A stretch of 64,000 nt of DNA from Streptomyces yatensis (GTDB lineage: Bacteria; Actinomycetota; Actinomycetes; Streptomycetales; Streptomycetaceae). The stretch spans positions 5,642,001 through 5,706,000 of the forward strand of contig NZ_CP072941.1 in assembly GCF_018069625.1 (NCBI RefSeq), read 5' to 3'. Positions 35,693-43,910 of the stretch are shown here, piece after piece. The notes below the pieces were generated by a model. That model made no database searches. It saw nothing but the letters and a program-made list of their open reading frames with translations, and was not told the origin of the DNA. The stretch's first letter is position 1. The number at the start of each line of letters is the position of its first letter. The position numbers and the translations under genes were made by a program.

Positions 35693-35749
35693 GCGCATTG
35701 GGCCGCGAGCGCACCGGGCCGTAAGCGCACGGGACCGTAAGCGCACCGG
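35686..35749 (+). repeat. 16-bp tandem repeats spanning the M48 stop codon
   Basis: Four 16-bp units of the type GCCGTAAGCGCACCGG; the first supplies the TAA stop of the M48 gene. Differences between copies are one to three bases. Confidence 0.85.
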
Positions 35750-35888
35750 GCCGTGCGCCCCCTAGCCCACCGCCACCCTCGCCCGCCCCGGCCCGGACGC
35801 CGCCCCCGGAGGCGGCGCCGACCGCTTGTGCCGCCACCGGTGGGGCAGCCCCCGCCCCGACCGCGCGCCCCGGCACGTCAGGCAGTCC

Positions 35889-37322
35889 CTATCCCGCCAC
35901 CGGCCCCGCGCCGACGGCGCGCGGCCCGCCATCGGAGGCCCCGACCGCCCCGCCACCGGCAGCCACGTCGACCGCACCCGCCCCGTCTCCGGCACCGATC
36001 TCACCCTCAGTGCCCGCGCCCACCTCGGCACCCGCGCCATCACCCACACCCACACCCACACCCACACCGCTCGCAGAACCCTCGCCCCCGGATCCGTCGG
36101 CCGCAGGCCGACTCCGCATCGCACGCCCCAGCGCCGCGTACCCCCCGGCCGCCACGACCCCCACCACGGCGCTGCTCGCCCACAGGGCGTCCGCCCCGAA
36201 GCGGTCCATGACCGCGCCACCCACCAGCGGCGCGGTGAGCGAGGCGAGGGACCAGGACAGGCTGTACATCCCCTGGTAGCGGCCGCGCGCATGGGTCGGG
36301 GAGAGCCGGGCCACGAGCCCCATCTGGGTGGGGGAGTTGATGATCTCGCCGAGCGTCCAGACGGTCACGGCCACCGTGTACATCCCGACCGACCCGGCGA
36401 AGGCGGTCAGCCCGAAGCCCCCTCCGGTCAGCAGCGCGGAGGCCATGAGCAGCGGCGCCGGATCACGATGTTCGAGGAACCGCGTCACCGGGATCTGTAC
36501 GGCCACGATCAGCGCGCCGTTGGTCGCGATCGCGATGCCGTAATCCGTGCTGGACAGCCCCTCCGCACCCATCGCCACGGGCAGCGCCACGAACGCCTGC
36601 TGGATGAGGGTCGCGACCAGATACGACAGCCCGACCACGGCCATGAACCGCCGGTCCCGCAGCACCGAACCCAGCCCGACCTCCGGCTCCGCCTCGGCCA
36701 CACTCCCGGTGAGGGCGACGTCCCGCTCCGGCCGGGACTCGGGCACCTTGGCGAAGACGATGACCGCGCACAGCAGCGTCATCCCGGCGTCGCCCAGGAA
36801 GAGCGTGAGATAGCCGTGGCTGGCGATCAGCCCGGCCGCCGCCGCGGAGACGGCGAAGCCGAGGTTGATGGCCCAGTAGTTGAGCGCGAAGGCCCGCACC
36901 CGGTCCTCGGGGCGGACGATGTCGGCGATCATCGCCTGCACCGCGGGCCGTGACGCGTTGCTGGTCATCCCCACCAGACAGGTCACGACGGCGATGGCGA
37001 CCGGATCCTGGACGAAGCCCAGTACGGCGACCGTGACCGCCGTGGACACCTGCGAGACCAGCAGCGTGGGCCGCCGCCCCAGCCGGTCGGTCAGCACCCC
37101 GGCGACCACCGCCGACACCGCCCCGCCCAGCCCGTGCAGCGCCCCGACCAGCCCGGCGAACATCGGCGAATAGCCCCGGTCCACGGTCAGGTACATGGCA
37201 AGGAAGGTGGCCACGAACCCGCCCAGCCGATTGACCAGCGTGGAGGTCCACAGCCACCAGAACTCCCGGGGCAGCCCCGAGACGCTCTCCTTCGCGGCCT
37301 GTCTCAGTCGAGTGACGGACAC
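35889..37322 (-). CDS. MFS transporter
   Basis: A 477-residue major-facilitator protein with about 12 membrane helices. Motif A-like GVLTDRLGRRPTLLVS follows helix 2, with YWAINLGFAVSAAAAGLIAS and SLSWSLASLTAPLVGGAVMD in later helices; the pattern resembles drug-export (DHA-type) members. GTG 37322 is chosen because GGGGGGAG lies 8 nt upstream; ATG 37358 is an in-frame alternative. The last about 75 residues are a Gly/Val/Ala-rich tail, encoded partly by a (CCACAC)n tract near 36046-36069, unusual for this family. Substrate unknown. Confidence 0.88.
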   Translation of the reverse strand: MSVTRLRQAAKESVSGLPREFWWLWTSTLVNRLGGFVATFLAMYLTVDRGYSPMFAGLVGALHGLGGAVSAVVAGVLTDRLGRRPTLLVSQVSTAVTVAVLGFVQDPVAIAVVTCLVGMTSNASRPAVQAMIADIVRPEDRVRAFALNYWAINLGFAVSAAAAGLIASHGYLTLFLGDAGMTLLCAVIVFAKVPESRPERDVALTGSVAEAEPEVGLGSVLRDRRFMAVVGLSYLVATLIQQAFVALPVAMGAEGLSSTDYGIAIATNGALIVAVQIPVTRFLEHRDPAPLLMASALLTGGGFGLTAFAGSVGMYTVAVTVWTLGEIINSPTQMGLVARLSPTHARGRYQGMYSLSWSLASLTAPLVGGAVMDRFGADALWASSAVVGVVAAGGYAALGRAMRSRPAADGSGGEGSASGVGVGVGVGDGAGAEVGAGTEGEIGAGDGAGAVDVAAGGGAVGASDGGPRAVGAGPVAG

Positions 37323-37354
37323 CGGACGACTCCCCCCTGTGCGCGACACAAGCC

Positions 37355-37397
37355 GCATCGGTAAGTGGCACCAGTAGCAGCCGCAAGTTACCGATGC
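37355..37397. promoter_or_regulatory. Perfect 10-bp inverted repeat between the MFS gene and gpmA
   Basis: GCATCGGTAA (37355-37364) and TTACCGATGC (37388-37397) with a 23-bp spacer, located in the 5' region of the MFS gene and about 75 bp before gpmA. It could be a bipartite operator or a 5'-leader hairpin. Confidence 0.5.
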
Positions 37398-37458
37398 CGC
37401 CCCCGCGCCGCCAGTGAATTGATGGGGTCCGTCAACCGACCGCCTCAGGCCGGTCCAG

Positions 37459-37464
37459 TAGGCT
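37459..37464 (+). promoter_or_regulatory. gpmA -10 element, leaderless
   Basis: TAGGCT ends 7 nt before the gpmA ATG, the same hexamer and spacing as at mshD. The -35 is weak (ACCGAC at 37435). Confidence 0.5.
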
Positions 37465-37471
37465 CGGCAGC

Positions 37472-38233
37472 ATGGCCGACGCACCGTACAAGCTGATCCT
37501 CCTCCGCCATGGCGAGAGCGAGTGGAACGCGAAGAACCTGTTCACCGGCTGGGTGGACGTCAATCTGAACGAGAAGGGCGAGAAGGAGGCCGTCCGCGGC
37601 GGTGAGCTGCTGAAGGACGCCGGCCTGCTCCCCGACGTGGTCCACACGTCCGTCCAGAAGCGGGCCATCCGCACCGCCCAGCTCGCCCTCGAGGCGGCCG
37701 ACCGCCTCTGGATCCCGGTCCGCCGCTCCTGGCGCCTCAACGAGCGCCACTACGGCGCGCTGCAGGGCAAGGACAAGGCCCAGACCCTCGCCGAGTTCGG
37801 CGAGGAGCAGTTCATGCTGTGGCGCCGCTCGTACGACACCCCGCCGCCCCCGCTCGAGGACGGCGCCGAGTGGTCCCAGAGCGACGACCCGCGCTACGCG
37901 ACCATCCCGCCGGAGCTGCGCCCGCGCACCGAGTGCCTCAAGGACGTCGTCCACCGCATGCTGCCGTACTGGTACGACAGCATCGTCCCGGACCTCCTCA
38001 CCGGCCGCACCGTCCTGGTCGCCGCCCACGGCAACTCCCTGCGCGCCCTGGTCAAGCACCTCGACGGCATCTCCGACGCCGACATCGCGGGCCTGAACAT
38101 CCCCACCGGCATCCCGCTCTCCTACGACCTGGACACCGACTTCCGTCCCGTCAACCCGGGCGGCACCTACCTCGACCCGGAGGCCGCGAAGGCCGCCATC
38201 GAGGCGGTCAAGAACCAGGGCAAGAAGAAGTAG
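37472..38233 (+). CDS. gpmA: 2,3-bisphosphoglycerate-dependent phosphoglycerate mutase
   Basis: Interconverts 3- and 2-phosphoglycerate in glycolysis. The 253 residues have the phosphohistidine motif [20 protein letters not shown] (His about 13), [33 protein letters not shown] with the catalytic Glu, the second His in [18 protein letters not shown] and the C-terminal Lys tail. The downstream hairpin terminates it. Synteny with mshA is as in other Streptomyces, but with several genes inserted between them here. Confidence 0.96.
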   Translation: MADAPYKLILLRHGESEWNAKNLFTGWVDVNLNEKGEKEAVRGGELLKDAGLLPDVVHTSVQKRAIRTAQLALEAADRLWIPVRRSWRLNERHYGALQGKDKAQTLAEFGEEQFMLWRRSYDTPPPPLEDGAEWSQSDDPRYATIPPELRPRTECLKDVVHRMLPYWYDSIVPDLLTGRTVLVAAHGNSLRALVKHLDGISDADIAGLNIPTGIPLSYDLDTDFRPVNPGGTYLDPEAAKAAIEAVKNQGKKK

Positions 38234-38244
38234 CCTTTGTGATC

Positions 38245-38286
38245 ATGCCCCCGACCTGCGCTTATGGCGCGGTTCGGGGGCATTTT
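38245..38286 (+). terminator. gpmA terminator
   Basis: ATGCCCCCGA pairs with TTCGGGGGCAT (one bulged base), an inner GCGC stem, then TTTT at 38283-38286. Confidence 0.8.
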
Positions 38287-38391
38287 CATGGCTTGGGCCC
38301 ACTGTGGCCTCAGCGCCCCTGGGCCTTCTCTTTCGGGTCGACCTCACGGGCGTGCGCCCCCCCCGCCATGACGCGGGACCCGTTGCCTGGC

Positions 38392-38580
38392 CACCTGCCC
38401 CGTTCAGAACCGAGCGGCTCGTGATCCATGAGCCCTCCACGGACACGTCCGTCCGGTGTCGGGGAGGCCGAACTCGGCTACCTGTTCCTGCCGGAGACGT
38501 GGGGACGCGGGTACGGCGCCGAGGCGTTCGCGGCGGCACTCGGTCGGCCTTGCGGCCTCCGCCGAAGGCGGCAGCGACGG
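38392..38580 (+). pseudogene. GNAT acetyltransferase remnant
   Basis: Two pieces of a Rim-type GNAT protein survive in different frames. The typical N-terminus (APFRTERLVIHE) is read around 38397-38432. The acetyl-CoA-binding core (AELGYLFLPETWGRGYGAEA) is read from about 38470. Roughly 60-80 residues that normally separate them are missing. No intact frame exists. The rest of 38287-38752 shows no gene. Confidence 0.6.
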
Positions 38581-38752
38581 CCGTACGAGTGCGCTCCTGG
38601 CTGGGCGTTACGCGAGGCGTCCGATACCAACCTGACCAAGCGCTACTAGGGACCAGCGGCCAGGGCTCCGAGGGAACTCGCCGGGGGCGACGGGCGAAGG
38701 AGAGAGGAAAGCCCAAGCCTTCGAAGCGTTTCTCAGGACGAGAGGAGCCCCG

Positions 38753-39370
38753 ATGACCGTCGAGCCAGGCGTCCGCACGGGGGCGGAGAGCGATGCCTCG
38801 GTAATTGCGCGGTCCCGGGATGTGCCCGAGGCATTCGCCGTGCTCTTCGACCGGCACGCGGATGCGGTACACCGTTATCTGGCCCGGAGGATCGGCGGCG
38901 AGTCGGCCGACGACCTCATGGCGGAGACCTTCACCACTGCTTTCCAGCAGCGGCACCGGTACGACCCCGCGCGGATCACGGGCAACGACGCCCGGCCCTG
39001 GCTGTTCGGCATAGCGACCAACCTGGTCGGCCGGCACCGGCGGGCCGAGGCCCGTCGGTTCAAGGCCCTGGCCCGCACCCCGGCTCCCGCCGACCACGAG
39101 GAGCCGCTGGCCGACCGGGCCGCGGCCCGGGTAGGGGCACAGGCCGTACGTCGCGAGCTGGCGGCGGCGCTGGCCGCACTGCCCGCGCGCTACCGGGACG
39201 TGCTGCTGCTGGTGGCGTGGGGCGGTCTCGGCTACGAGGAGGTGGCCCAGGCCCTCGGTGTCCCCATCGGCACGGTCAGATCACGGTTGCACCGGGCTCG
39301 CAGCAAGCTACGCGAAGCGTTGGGCGGATCCGATCCGACGACACTGCGAGAGGTATCCGGCCATGACTGA
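38753..39370 (+). CDS. ECF-type RNA polymerase sigma factor
   Basis: A 205-residue sigma factor. Region 2: AFAVLFDRHADAVHRYLARR, ADDLMAETFTTAFQQRHRYD, ARPWLFGIATNLVGRHRRAE. Region 4: ALAALPARYRDVLLLVAWGG, YEEVAQALGVPIGTVRSRLH. GAGAGGAG lies upstream of the ATG. The next gene overlaps its stop by 8 bp and encodes a membrane-anchored CU044_5270 protein, the usual partner of this sigma class and probably its anti-sigma or signal sensor. Confidence 0.92.
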   Translation: MTVEPGVRTGAESDASVIARSRDVPEAFAVLFDRHADAVHRYLARRIGGESADDLMAETFTTAFQQRHRYDPARITGNDARPWLFGIATNLVGRHRRAEARRFKALARTPAPADHEEPLADRAAARVGAQAVRRELAAALAALPARYRDVLLLVAWGGLGYEEVAQALGVPIGTVRSRLHRARSKLREALGGSDPTTLREVSGHD

Positions 39371-40337
39371 CGAACTCGAACTCCTGCGGGACTGGAACGC
39401 GGACGCGGCCCCGCTCACCGAACCGGCCCGAGCGCGGGCCCGCCATCGACTGCTCAACACCATGACGCGCACGGAGCGGCACCCCGACGCCGCACCCAGC
39501 CGCCGCCACGCGCTGCGCCTCGCGACAGCCGCGGTGGTCACCATGGCGGTTACGAGCACGGCGGTACTGATCGCCGCGGACGGCGCCGACGAGCGCGGCC
39601 GCACCGACCGCGCGGGCACGAACGCCCCGCAGATGCGCAACGCCGCCGCCGTGACGGTGCTGAACGGGGCGGCAGCGCGGGCGAGTGAGCACGAGAAGCC
39701 CGTGGCGCCGCGCGACGACCAGTTCATCTACTGGAAGCGGATCATCAAGGAGACGGAGCGGAAGACCGGCGCGGTCAAGACCTACGTGGACGTGAACTGG
39801 GACTCGGTGGACGGCTCCAAGCGATCTTTGACCATGGAGCTCGGCCGGGTGATCTGGGAAAAGCCCATGGGGAAGAACGAGGGCGTGTGGCCGCCTCGGG
39901 AGTGGAGCCGGCTGAAGAAGCTGCCCACCGATCCGGAGAAGCTCATCCCGCGCATCATCGGTGTCGGCACGTCCGACAAGACGATCGACGACTTCACCGC
40001 GTGGGACTGGTACGACGCCTACTTCATGCTCGGCGAGCTCCTGAAGTGGCCGGTGCTGCCCGAGGGGCTGCGTCCCGCCGCGTACGAGGCGCTGGCCCTG
40101 GTGCCCGGGGTCAAGGCGACCCCGGGAATGAAGGACTCCGCCGGGCGCACCGGGGTGGGGATCTCCTACCCCAAGCGCGCGTCCGAGAAGGGCAAGTTCC
40201 TCATCTTCGACCCGGAGTCCTATGAATTCCTGGGCTTCCGCGACGAGCGGACCTCGCGTTCCGGGAAGAAGACGTACATCCAGCTGTCGCACGTGGCGGA
40301 CTGGGCGATCGTCGACCGCTTGAAGCAGCGCCCCTAG
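39363..40337 (+). CDS. CU044_5270-family membrane-anchored protein
   Basis: A 324-residue protein starting with a short cytosolic segment (ELELLRDWNADAAPLTEPAR), one membrane helix (LRLATAAVVTMAVTSTAVLI) and a large extracytoplasmic domain (QFIYWKRIIKETERKTGAVK, AYEALALVPGVKATPGMKD, FLIFDPESYEFLGFRDER). This is the CU044_5270 pattern, nearly always directly downstream of an ECF sigma gene, here overlapping it by 8 bp. Likely senses an envelope signal and controls the sigma factor; the signal is unknown. Confidence 0.85.
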   Translation: MTDELELLRDWNADAAPLTEPARARARHRLLNTMTRTERHPDAAPSRRHALRLATAAVVTMAVTSTAVLIAADGADERGRTDRAGTNAPQMRNAAAVTVLNGAAARASEHEKPVAPRDDQFIYWKRIIKETERKTGAVKTYVDVNWDSVDGSKRSLTMELGRVIWEKPMGKNEGVWPPREWSRLKKLPTDPEKLIPRIIGVGTSDKTIDDFTAWDWYDAYFMLGELLKWPVLPEGLRPAAYEALALVPGVKATPGMKDSAGRTGVGISYPKRASEKGKFLIFDPESYEFLGFRDERTSRSGKKTYIQLSHVADWAIVDRLKQRP

Positions 40338-40734
40338 CCCCCTTAGCGCTCCAGCAGGATTTTGCAGTCCGACCTGGGACGAGGTCAGACGGTTGGAGTG
40401 CATCGGGCTGATAGCTGGTCAGGGGCGGTCTCGTGGAGACCGCCCCTCGAACGTGGGACAACGCCGCTGGTAGTGGCAGTTGCAGCGGTCCTGCGCTCTG
40501 ATACTGCGTGTGCCCCCGCCCCGGTGGATGGTCCATCCACGCTACGCCGCGGGGTGTGCCGCCCACGAGTCGTTCACCCGTCAGGGGTACGAAGCCTGTA
40601 CGTAGCTCGCCCGGTCTACGCGGCGGGTCAGTCCCTGCCCTGCCCGATGCGCCGAGCCCACCGTTCGGGTGATTGCTCCGGCGACGGGCACCACCGGATA
40701 TCCGACCCTTCGGATAACCCGACATACTGTGCTA
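40338..40734. other. Intergenic region without a supported gene
   Basis: 397 bp. Contains a perfect 11-bp hairpin with 3-nt loop (40422-40446, no T tract), a CGGATATCCG palindrome (40695-40704) and a possible -10 TACTGT (40725-40730) just before the glycosyltransferase ATG. It marks the left edge of the variable region. Confidence 0.5.
40422..40446 (+). terminator. Hairpin downstream of the CU044_5270 gene
   Basis: GGGGCGGTCTC-GTG-GAGACCGCCCC, a perfect 11-bp stem 85 bp after the stop; lacks a T run. Confidence 0.5.
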
Positions 40735-43149
40735 ATGACTACACACAAGACAATTCCCCCCTTGATTCACCAGACATGGAAAGACGCCGACCTCCCTCCG
40801 GCATGGCAGAAGTGGGCCGAGTCCTGGCGGCGGAACCACCCCGGATGGGGTTACCGGTTGTGGACGGACGCCGACAATCGCGCCTTCCTCCAGGAGCACT
40901 ATCCGTGGTTCCTGCCGGTCTACGACGGCTATCCCGAACCGATCATGCGGGCCGACGCGATCCGCTATTTCCTGCTCGACCATTTCGGCGGCCTCTACGT
41001 GGATCTGGATTTCGAGTGCCTGAAGCCGGTCTCCGACCTCCTTGACGGGCGCGAACTCGTCCTCGGCTGCGAACCCGAGGCACACACCCGCCTGTTGCTG
41101 GCCCGGCAGCGCGGATTCACCCGGATCGTCGGCAACGCGTTCATGGCGTCACGGCCGGGCCACCCCTTCTGGGCGGCCCATGTGCACCGTCGACTGGTCG
41201 GCGCCCACAAGCTGCCGCACACGCTCGATGCGACCGGCCCCTTCTTCCTCACCAGAGCGGTCGACAGTGCCCCGGAGCCGGAATCGATCACGGTGGTCGG
41301 CCCGGAGGCCCTGTACCCCGAGGTGAGCCCGTACGCGACAGAGCTGTTCGGCCCGCAGGAGGCCGACTACGACCGTGCCTACGCCGTGCACCACTGGTCG
41401 GGCAGCTGGGCCTGCGACACCGCGACCGCGCCGAGGGTCTCGGCGGGCCGACGGCTCCCGTTCTGGGCGAGCCAGGAGCGGCAACCGGTCGCCGACGGGC
41501 TGCTCAACCTGGAGGCGCAGCGCCGCCGTTGGGCCTCGGGCGCACCGGCGCCGGCCGTGTCCTGTCTGATGGTGACCAAGGACCGCTCGGCGACGGCACG
41601 CCGCGCGATCAGGTGCTTCACCGCTCAGACCTACCCGAACCTGGAGCTGGTGGTGCTGGAGGACGGCACCGATGACACGCTCGAGCGGCACATCCGTGAC
41701 CTGGGCGACCCGCGGATCCGCCACCACCGGCTCCCCCCGGAGCGACGGACCTTGGGGGAGCTGCGCAATGAGGCGGTGGACCGGGCCACCGGGCCGTATG
41801 TGTGCCAGTGGGACGACGACGACCTGTACGACCCGGAGCGGGTGGAGACCCAGATGGCGGCGATTCTCGCGCTCGGCGCCGACGCGTGCTTCCTCGCCCG
41901 TGAGCGGCTGTGGTGGCCCGCCCGGCGCAAGCTCGCCATCTCCTGCGCGCGGGTCTGGGAAGGGTCGATGGTGTGCGCGAAGGACCGGCTCCCGCGCTAT
42001 CCGGCCGAGCGCCGTGGCGAGGACACCCCGGTGGCCGAGGAGATCGTCCGAAGCTGCCGGGCCGTCTCGGTGGACGCGTCCGACCTGTACACCTACGTAT
42101 GCCACGGGAACAACACCTTCGATGAGTCGCATTTCGCGGAGCACTTCGAGGTGGCGACCCAGGTGTGGGCCGAACCCGGCGCCTACGCCGGGCAGTTGCT
42201 CGCCATGGCGGCCCGGCTGCCGCTCGAGCCGGGGGACATCGCGCACGCCGAGACCGCCGCGGCCGTCGCGAGCACGTACGAGCGCAAGCCGCGGCCGGTC
42301 CCCGAGCCGCCCCCGGCACCGGCGAGCGAGCGGCCCCCGGTGCTGGTGCTCACGCCCCTCAAGGACGCGGCCGCGTTCCTGCCCGGCTATCTGGACCGCC
42401 TGCGCACACTGGACTACCCGCGCGAGGCGATCTCGCTGGGCCTGCTGGAGGGCGACAGCAGGGACTCGACCCCGGAACTGCTCCGGCAGCTCCTGCCCGG
42501 CATCGAGGGGGAGTTCCGGCGGGTGACCCTCGTCCACCATGACGTCGGCCTCCAATTGGCCGGGGCCCGCTGGGAGCCGGGCATCCAGCGCCGGCGCCGG
42601 TCGGTGCTGGCCAAGGTGCGCAACCACCTCCTCGCCCGGGCCCTGGCCGACGAGGAGTGGGTGCTGTGGCTCGACGTCGATGTCACCGGCTACCCGGCGG
42701 ACCTCGTCCAGCGCCTGCTCGGCGCGGGCAAGGACATCGTCGTCCCGCACTGCGCCACGGCACCCGGCGGGCCGACGTACGACCTCAACACCTTCGTCCT
42801 GGCGCCCGGAGCCGCCACGCTCAACTGGGCCCAGTGGCTGCGCGACGGCATCCTTCAACCGCCCAGGGGCTTCGGCCGGACGTATCTCGACGAGTTGCGC
42901 GGACGCGGACTCGTCCGCGTCGATTCGGTCGGCGGAACGGCGCTATTGGTCCGTGCGGAGTTGCACCGCGACGGCCTCAATTTCCCGTCCTTCCCCTACC
43001 GGCAGCTCATCGAGACCGAGGGGCTGGCCGCGATGGCCCTGGACATGGGAACCGCCTGCTGGGCGCTGCCCGATCTGGAAGTGGTCCATCCGCACCACGG
43101 CACACCGCAGCCGGAGCCTGCCCTCCTGACCGTCACGCACAGTAGGTAG
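40735..43149 (+). CDS. Three-domain glycosyltransferase (GT32, GT2, Anp1-like)
   Basis: An 804-residue protein with three catalytic-looking modules. Residues 1-230 match Och1-type GT32 sugar transferases: IPPLIHQTWKDADLPPAWQK, RADAIRYFLLDHFGGLYVDL with the D-x-D at 90-92, and NAFMASRPGHPF. Residues 272-470 are GT2: AVSCLMVTKDRSATARRAIR, QTYPNLELVVLEDGTDD, and QWDDDDLYDPERV (DDDD 360-363). Residues 533-790 resemble Anp1/Mnn9 (GT62): VLVLTPLKDAAAFLPGYLDR, GLLEGDSRDSTPELL, LAKVRNHLLA, WVLWLDVDVTGYP. No signal peptide or membrane helix, so it should act in the cytosol. ATG 40735 is used; the frame extends 22 codons upstream. A repeat-protein gene follows. Sugar and acceptor are unknown. Confidence 0.8.
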   Translation: MTTHKTIPPLIHQTWKDADLPPAWQKWAESWRRNHPGWGYRLWTDADNRAFLQEHYPWFLPVYDGYPEPIMRADAIRYFLLDHFGGLYVDLDFECLKPVSDLLDGRELVLGCEPEAHTRLLLARQRGFTRIVGNAFMASRPGHPFWAAHVHRRLVGAHKLPHTLDATGPFFLTRAVDSAPEPESITVVGPEALYPEVSPYATELFGPQEADYDRAYAVHHWSGSWACDTATAPRVSAGRRLPFWASQERQPVADGLLNLEAQRRRWASGAPAPAVSCLMVTKDRSATARRAIRCFTAQTYPNLELVVLEDGTDDTLERHIRDLGDPRIRHHRLPPERRTLGELRNEAVDRATGPYVCQWDDDDLYDPERVETQMAAILALGADACFLARERLWWPARRKLAISCARVWEGSMVCAKDRLPRYPAERRGEDTPVAEEIVRSCRAVSVDASDLYTYVCHGNNTFDESHFAEHFEVATQVWAEPGAYAGQLLAMAARLPLEPGDIAHAETAAAVASTYERKPRPVPEPPPAPASERPPVLVLTPLKDAAAFLPGYLDRLRTLDYPREAISLGLLEGDSRDSTPELLRQLLPGIEGEFRRVTLVHHDVGLQLAGARWEPGIQRRRRSVLAKVRNHLLARALADEEWVLWLDVDVTGYPADLVQRLLGAGKDIVVPHCATAPGGPTYDLNTFVLAPGAATLNWAQWLRDGILQPPRGFGRTYLDELRGRGLVRVDSVGGTALLVRAELHRDGLNFPSFPYRQLIETEGLAAMALDMGTACWALPDLEVVHPHHGTPQPEPALLTVTHSR

Positions 43150-43152
43150 TCG

Positions 43153-43183
43153 TTTTGACACATCGAGTGACAAAACTTACGGT
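43153..43183 (+). promoter_or_regulatory. Consensus promoter with inverted repeat before the repeat-protein gene
   Basis: TTGACA (43155-43160), exactly 17 bp, TACGGT (43178-43183): the best -35/-10 match in the window. TTTTGACAC (43153-43161) and GTGACAAAA (43167-43175) form an inverted repeat with one mismatch over the -35, a possible operator. Confidence 0.7.
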
Positions 43184-43258
43184 GACTTTGCTGCCCACGC
43201 CGCGACATACACCGGCATTCCTGGGCAGATCCCCCGCACCCCAAGGAAAGGTGCCACC

Positions 43259-43729
43259 GTGAAATCCCGTGTCATGACCTCACTGGCGCTGCCTGCCGCG
43301 CTGGCCACGGCCGGACTGCTCAGCACCGCGGAGGCGGCCTACGCCGCCATCGCTCCGGACACGCAGACCGGGACGGCGGCGTACGGGTACTCAGGACAGC
43401 CGATGAGCGGCGATGTCACCCTTGCGCCCGGGACCAGCCACCCCTGTGACCCGATAGGCAACGTCACGATCACCGACTACGGGCACTGCTGCCCGCCGGT
43501 GAACAACATGACCATCACGGACTACGGGCACTGCTGCCCGCCCGTGAACAACATGACCATCACCGACTACGGGCACTGCTGCAACGTCGGCAACGTCACC
43601 ATCCCCGACTACGGCTGGTTCTGCAGGGTCGAGGACGACGACCCCGGATTCGAGCGCGGGTTCGGCCACCAGCACGAGCACGCGGCCGGCACCCACGCCC
43701 CCCAGCGTGCGGAGCGCACGCACCGCTGA
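43259..43729 (+). CDS. Secreted Cys-rich tandem-repeat protein, unknown function
   Basis: A 156-residue exported protein I do not recognise. A signal peptide (MTSLALPAALATAGLLSTAE) is followed by an A-x-A cleavage site after residue 29. Residues 68-122 are four repeats starting at N68, N83, N98 and N112 (spacing 15, 15, 14) of the form N-[VM]-T-I-[TP]-D-Y-G-H-C-C-P-P-V-N; the fourth ends DYGWFC. Each begins with an N-x-T sequon and the first three carry adjacent Cys. The tail is acidic then His-rich. The GTG start has AAGGAAAGG upstream and a consensus promoter. Flanking glycosyltransferases suggest it is glycosylated. Alternatives are a beta-solenoid wall protein, a metal binder or a modified-peptide precursor. 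Confidence 0.75.
   Translation: MKSRVMTSLALPAALATAGLLSTAEAAYAAIAPDTQTGTAAYGYSGQPMSGDVTLAPGTSHPCDPIGNVTITDYGHCCPPVNNMTITDYGHCCPPVNNMTITDYGHCCNVGNVTIPDYGWFCRVEDDDPGFERGFGHQHEHAAGTHAPQRAERTHR
43460..43624 (+). repeat. 45-bp tandem repeats encoding N-x-T...YGHCC units
   Basis: Units start at 43460, 43505 and 43550 with a diverged fourth at 43592. Copies 2 and 3 are almost identical in DNA, suggesting recent duplication. Confidence 0.85.
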
Positions 43730-43910
43730 CGCGGGATCCGTTCGCCGTGTCCGGCCGTGGGCCCGCGGAAGCGGCCCGGGGGGACGGCCGGCGCGCGGAA
43801 CACCGGCGCCCGGCCCGCCCGATTCCCCCTCCCGATCCCACGCCCACCCACTCCCATCACCCCCGGCCCCACTCCCGATCCCGTTCCCGCCCCGAACCGA
43901 AAGACCGCGC

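Noticed and set aside
36043..36069. (CCACAC)n tract as a regulatory microsatellite
   Set aside because: It lies inside the Gly/Val-rich C-terminal coding tail of the MFS gene and is explained by that.
40362..41045. 227-codon + frame before the three-domain glycosyltransferase
   Set aside because: Overlaps the glycosyltransferase in another frame and shows no protein features.
43460..43624. CRISPR-like array from regularly spaced repeats
   Set aside because: The repeats are in-frame coding units with no unique spacers and no cas genes nearby.
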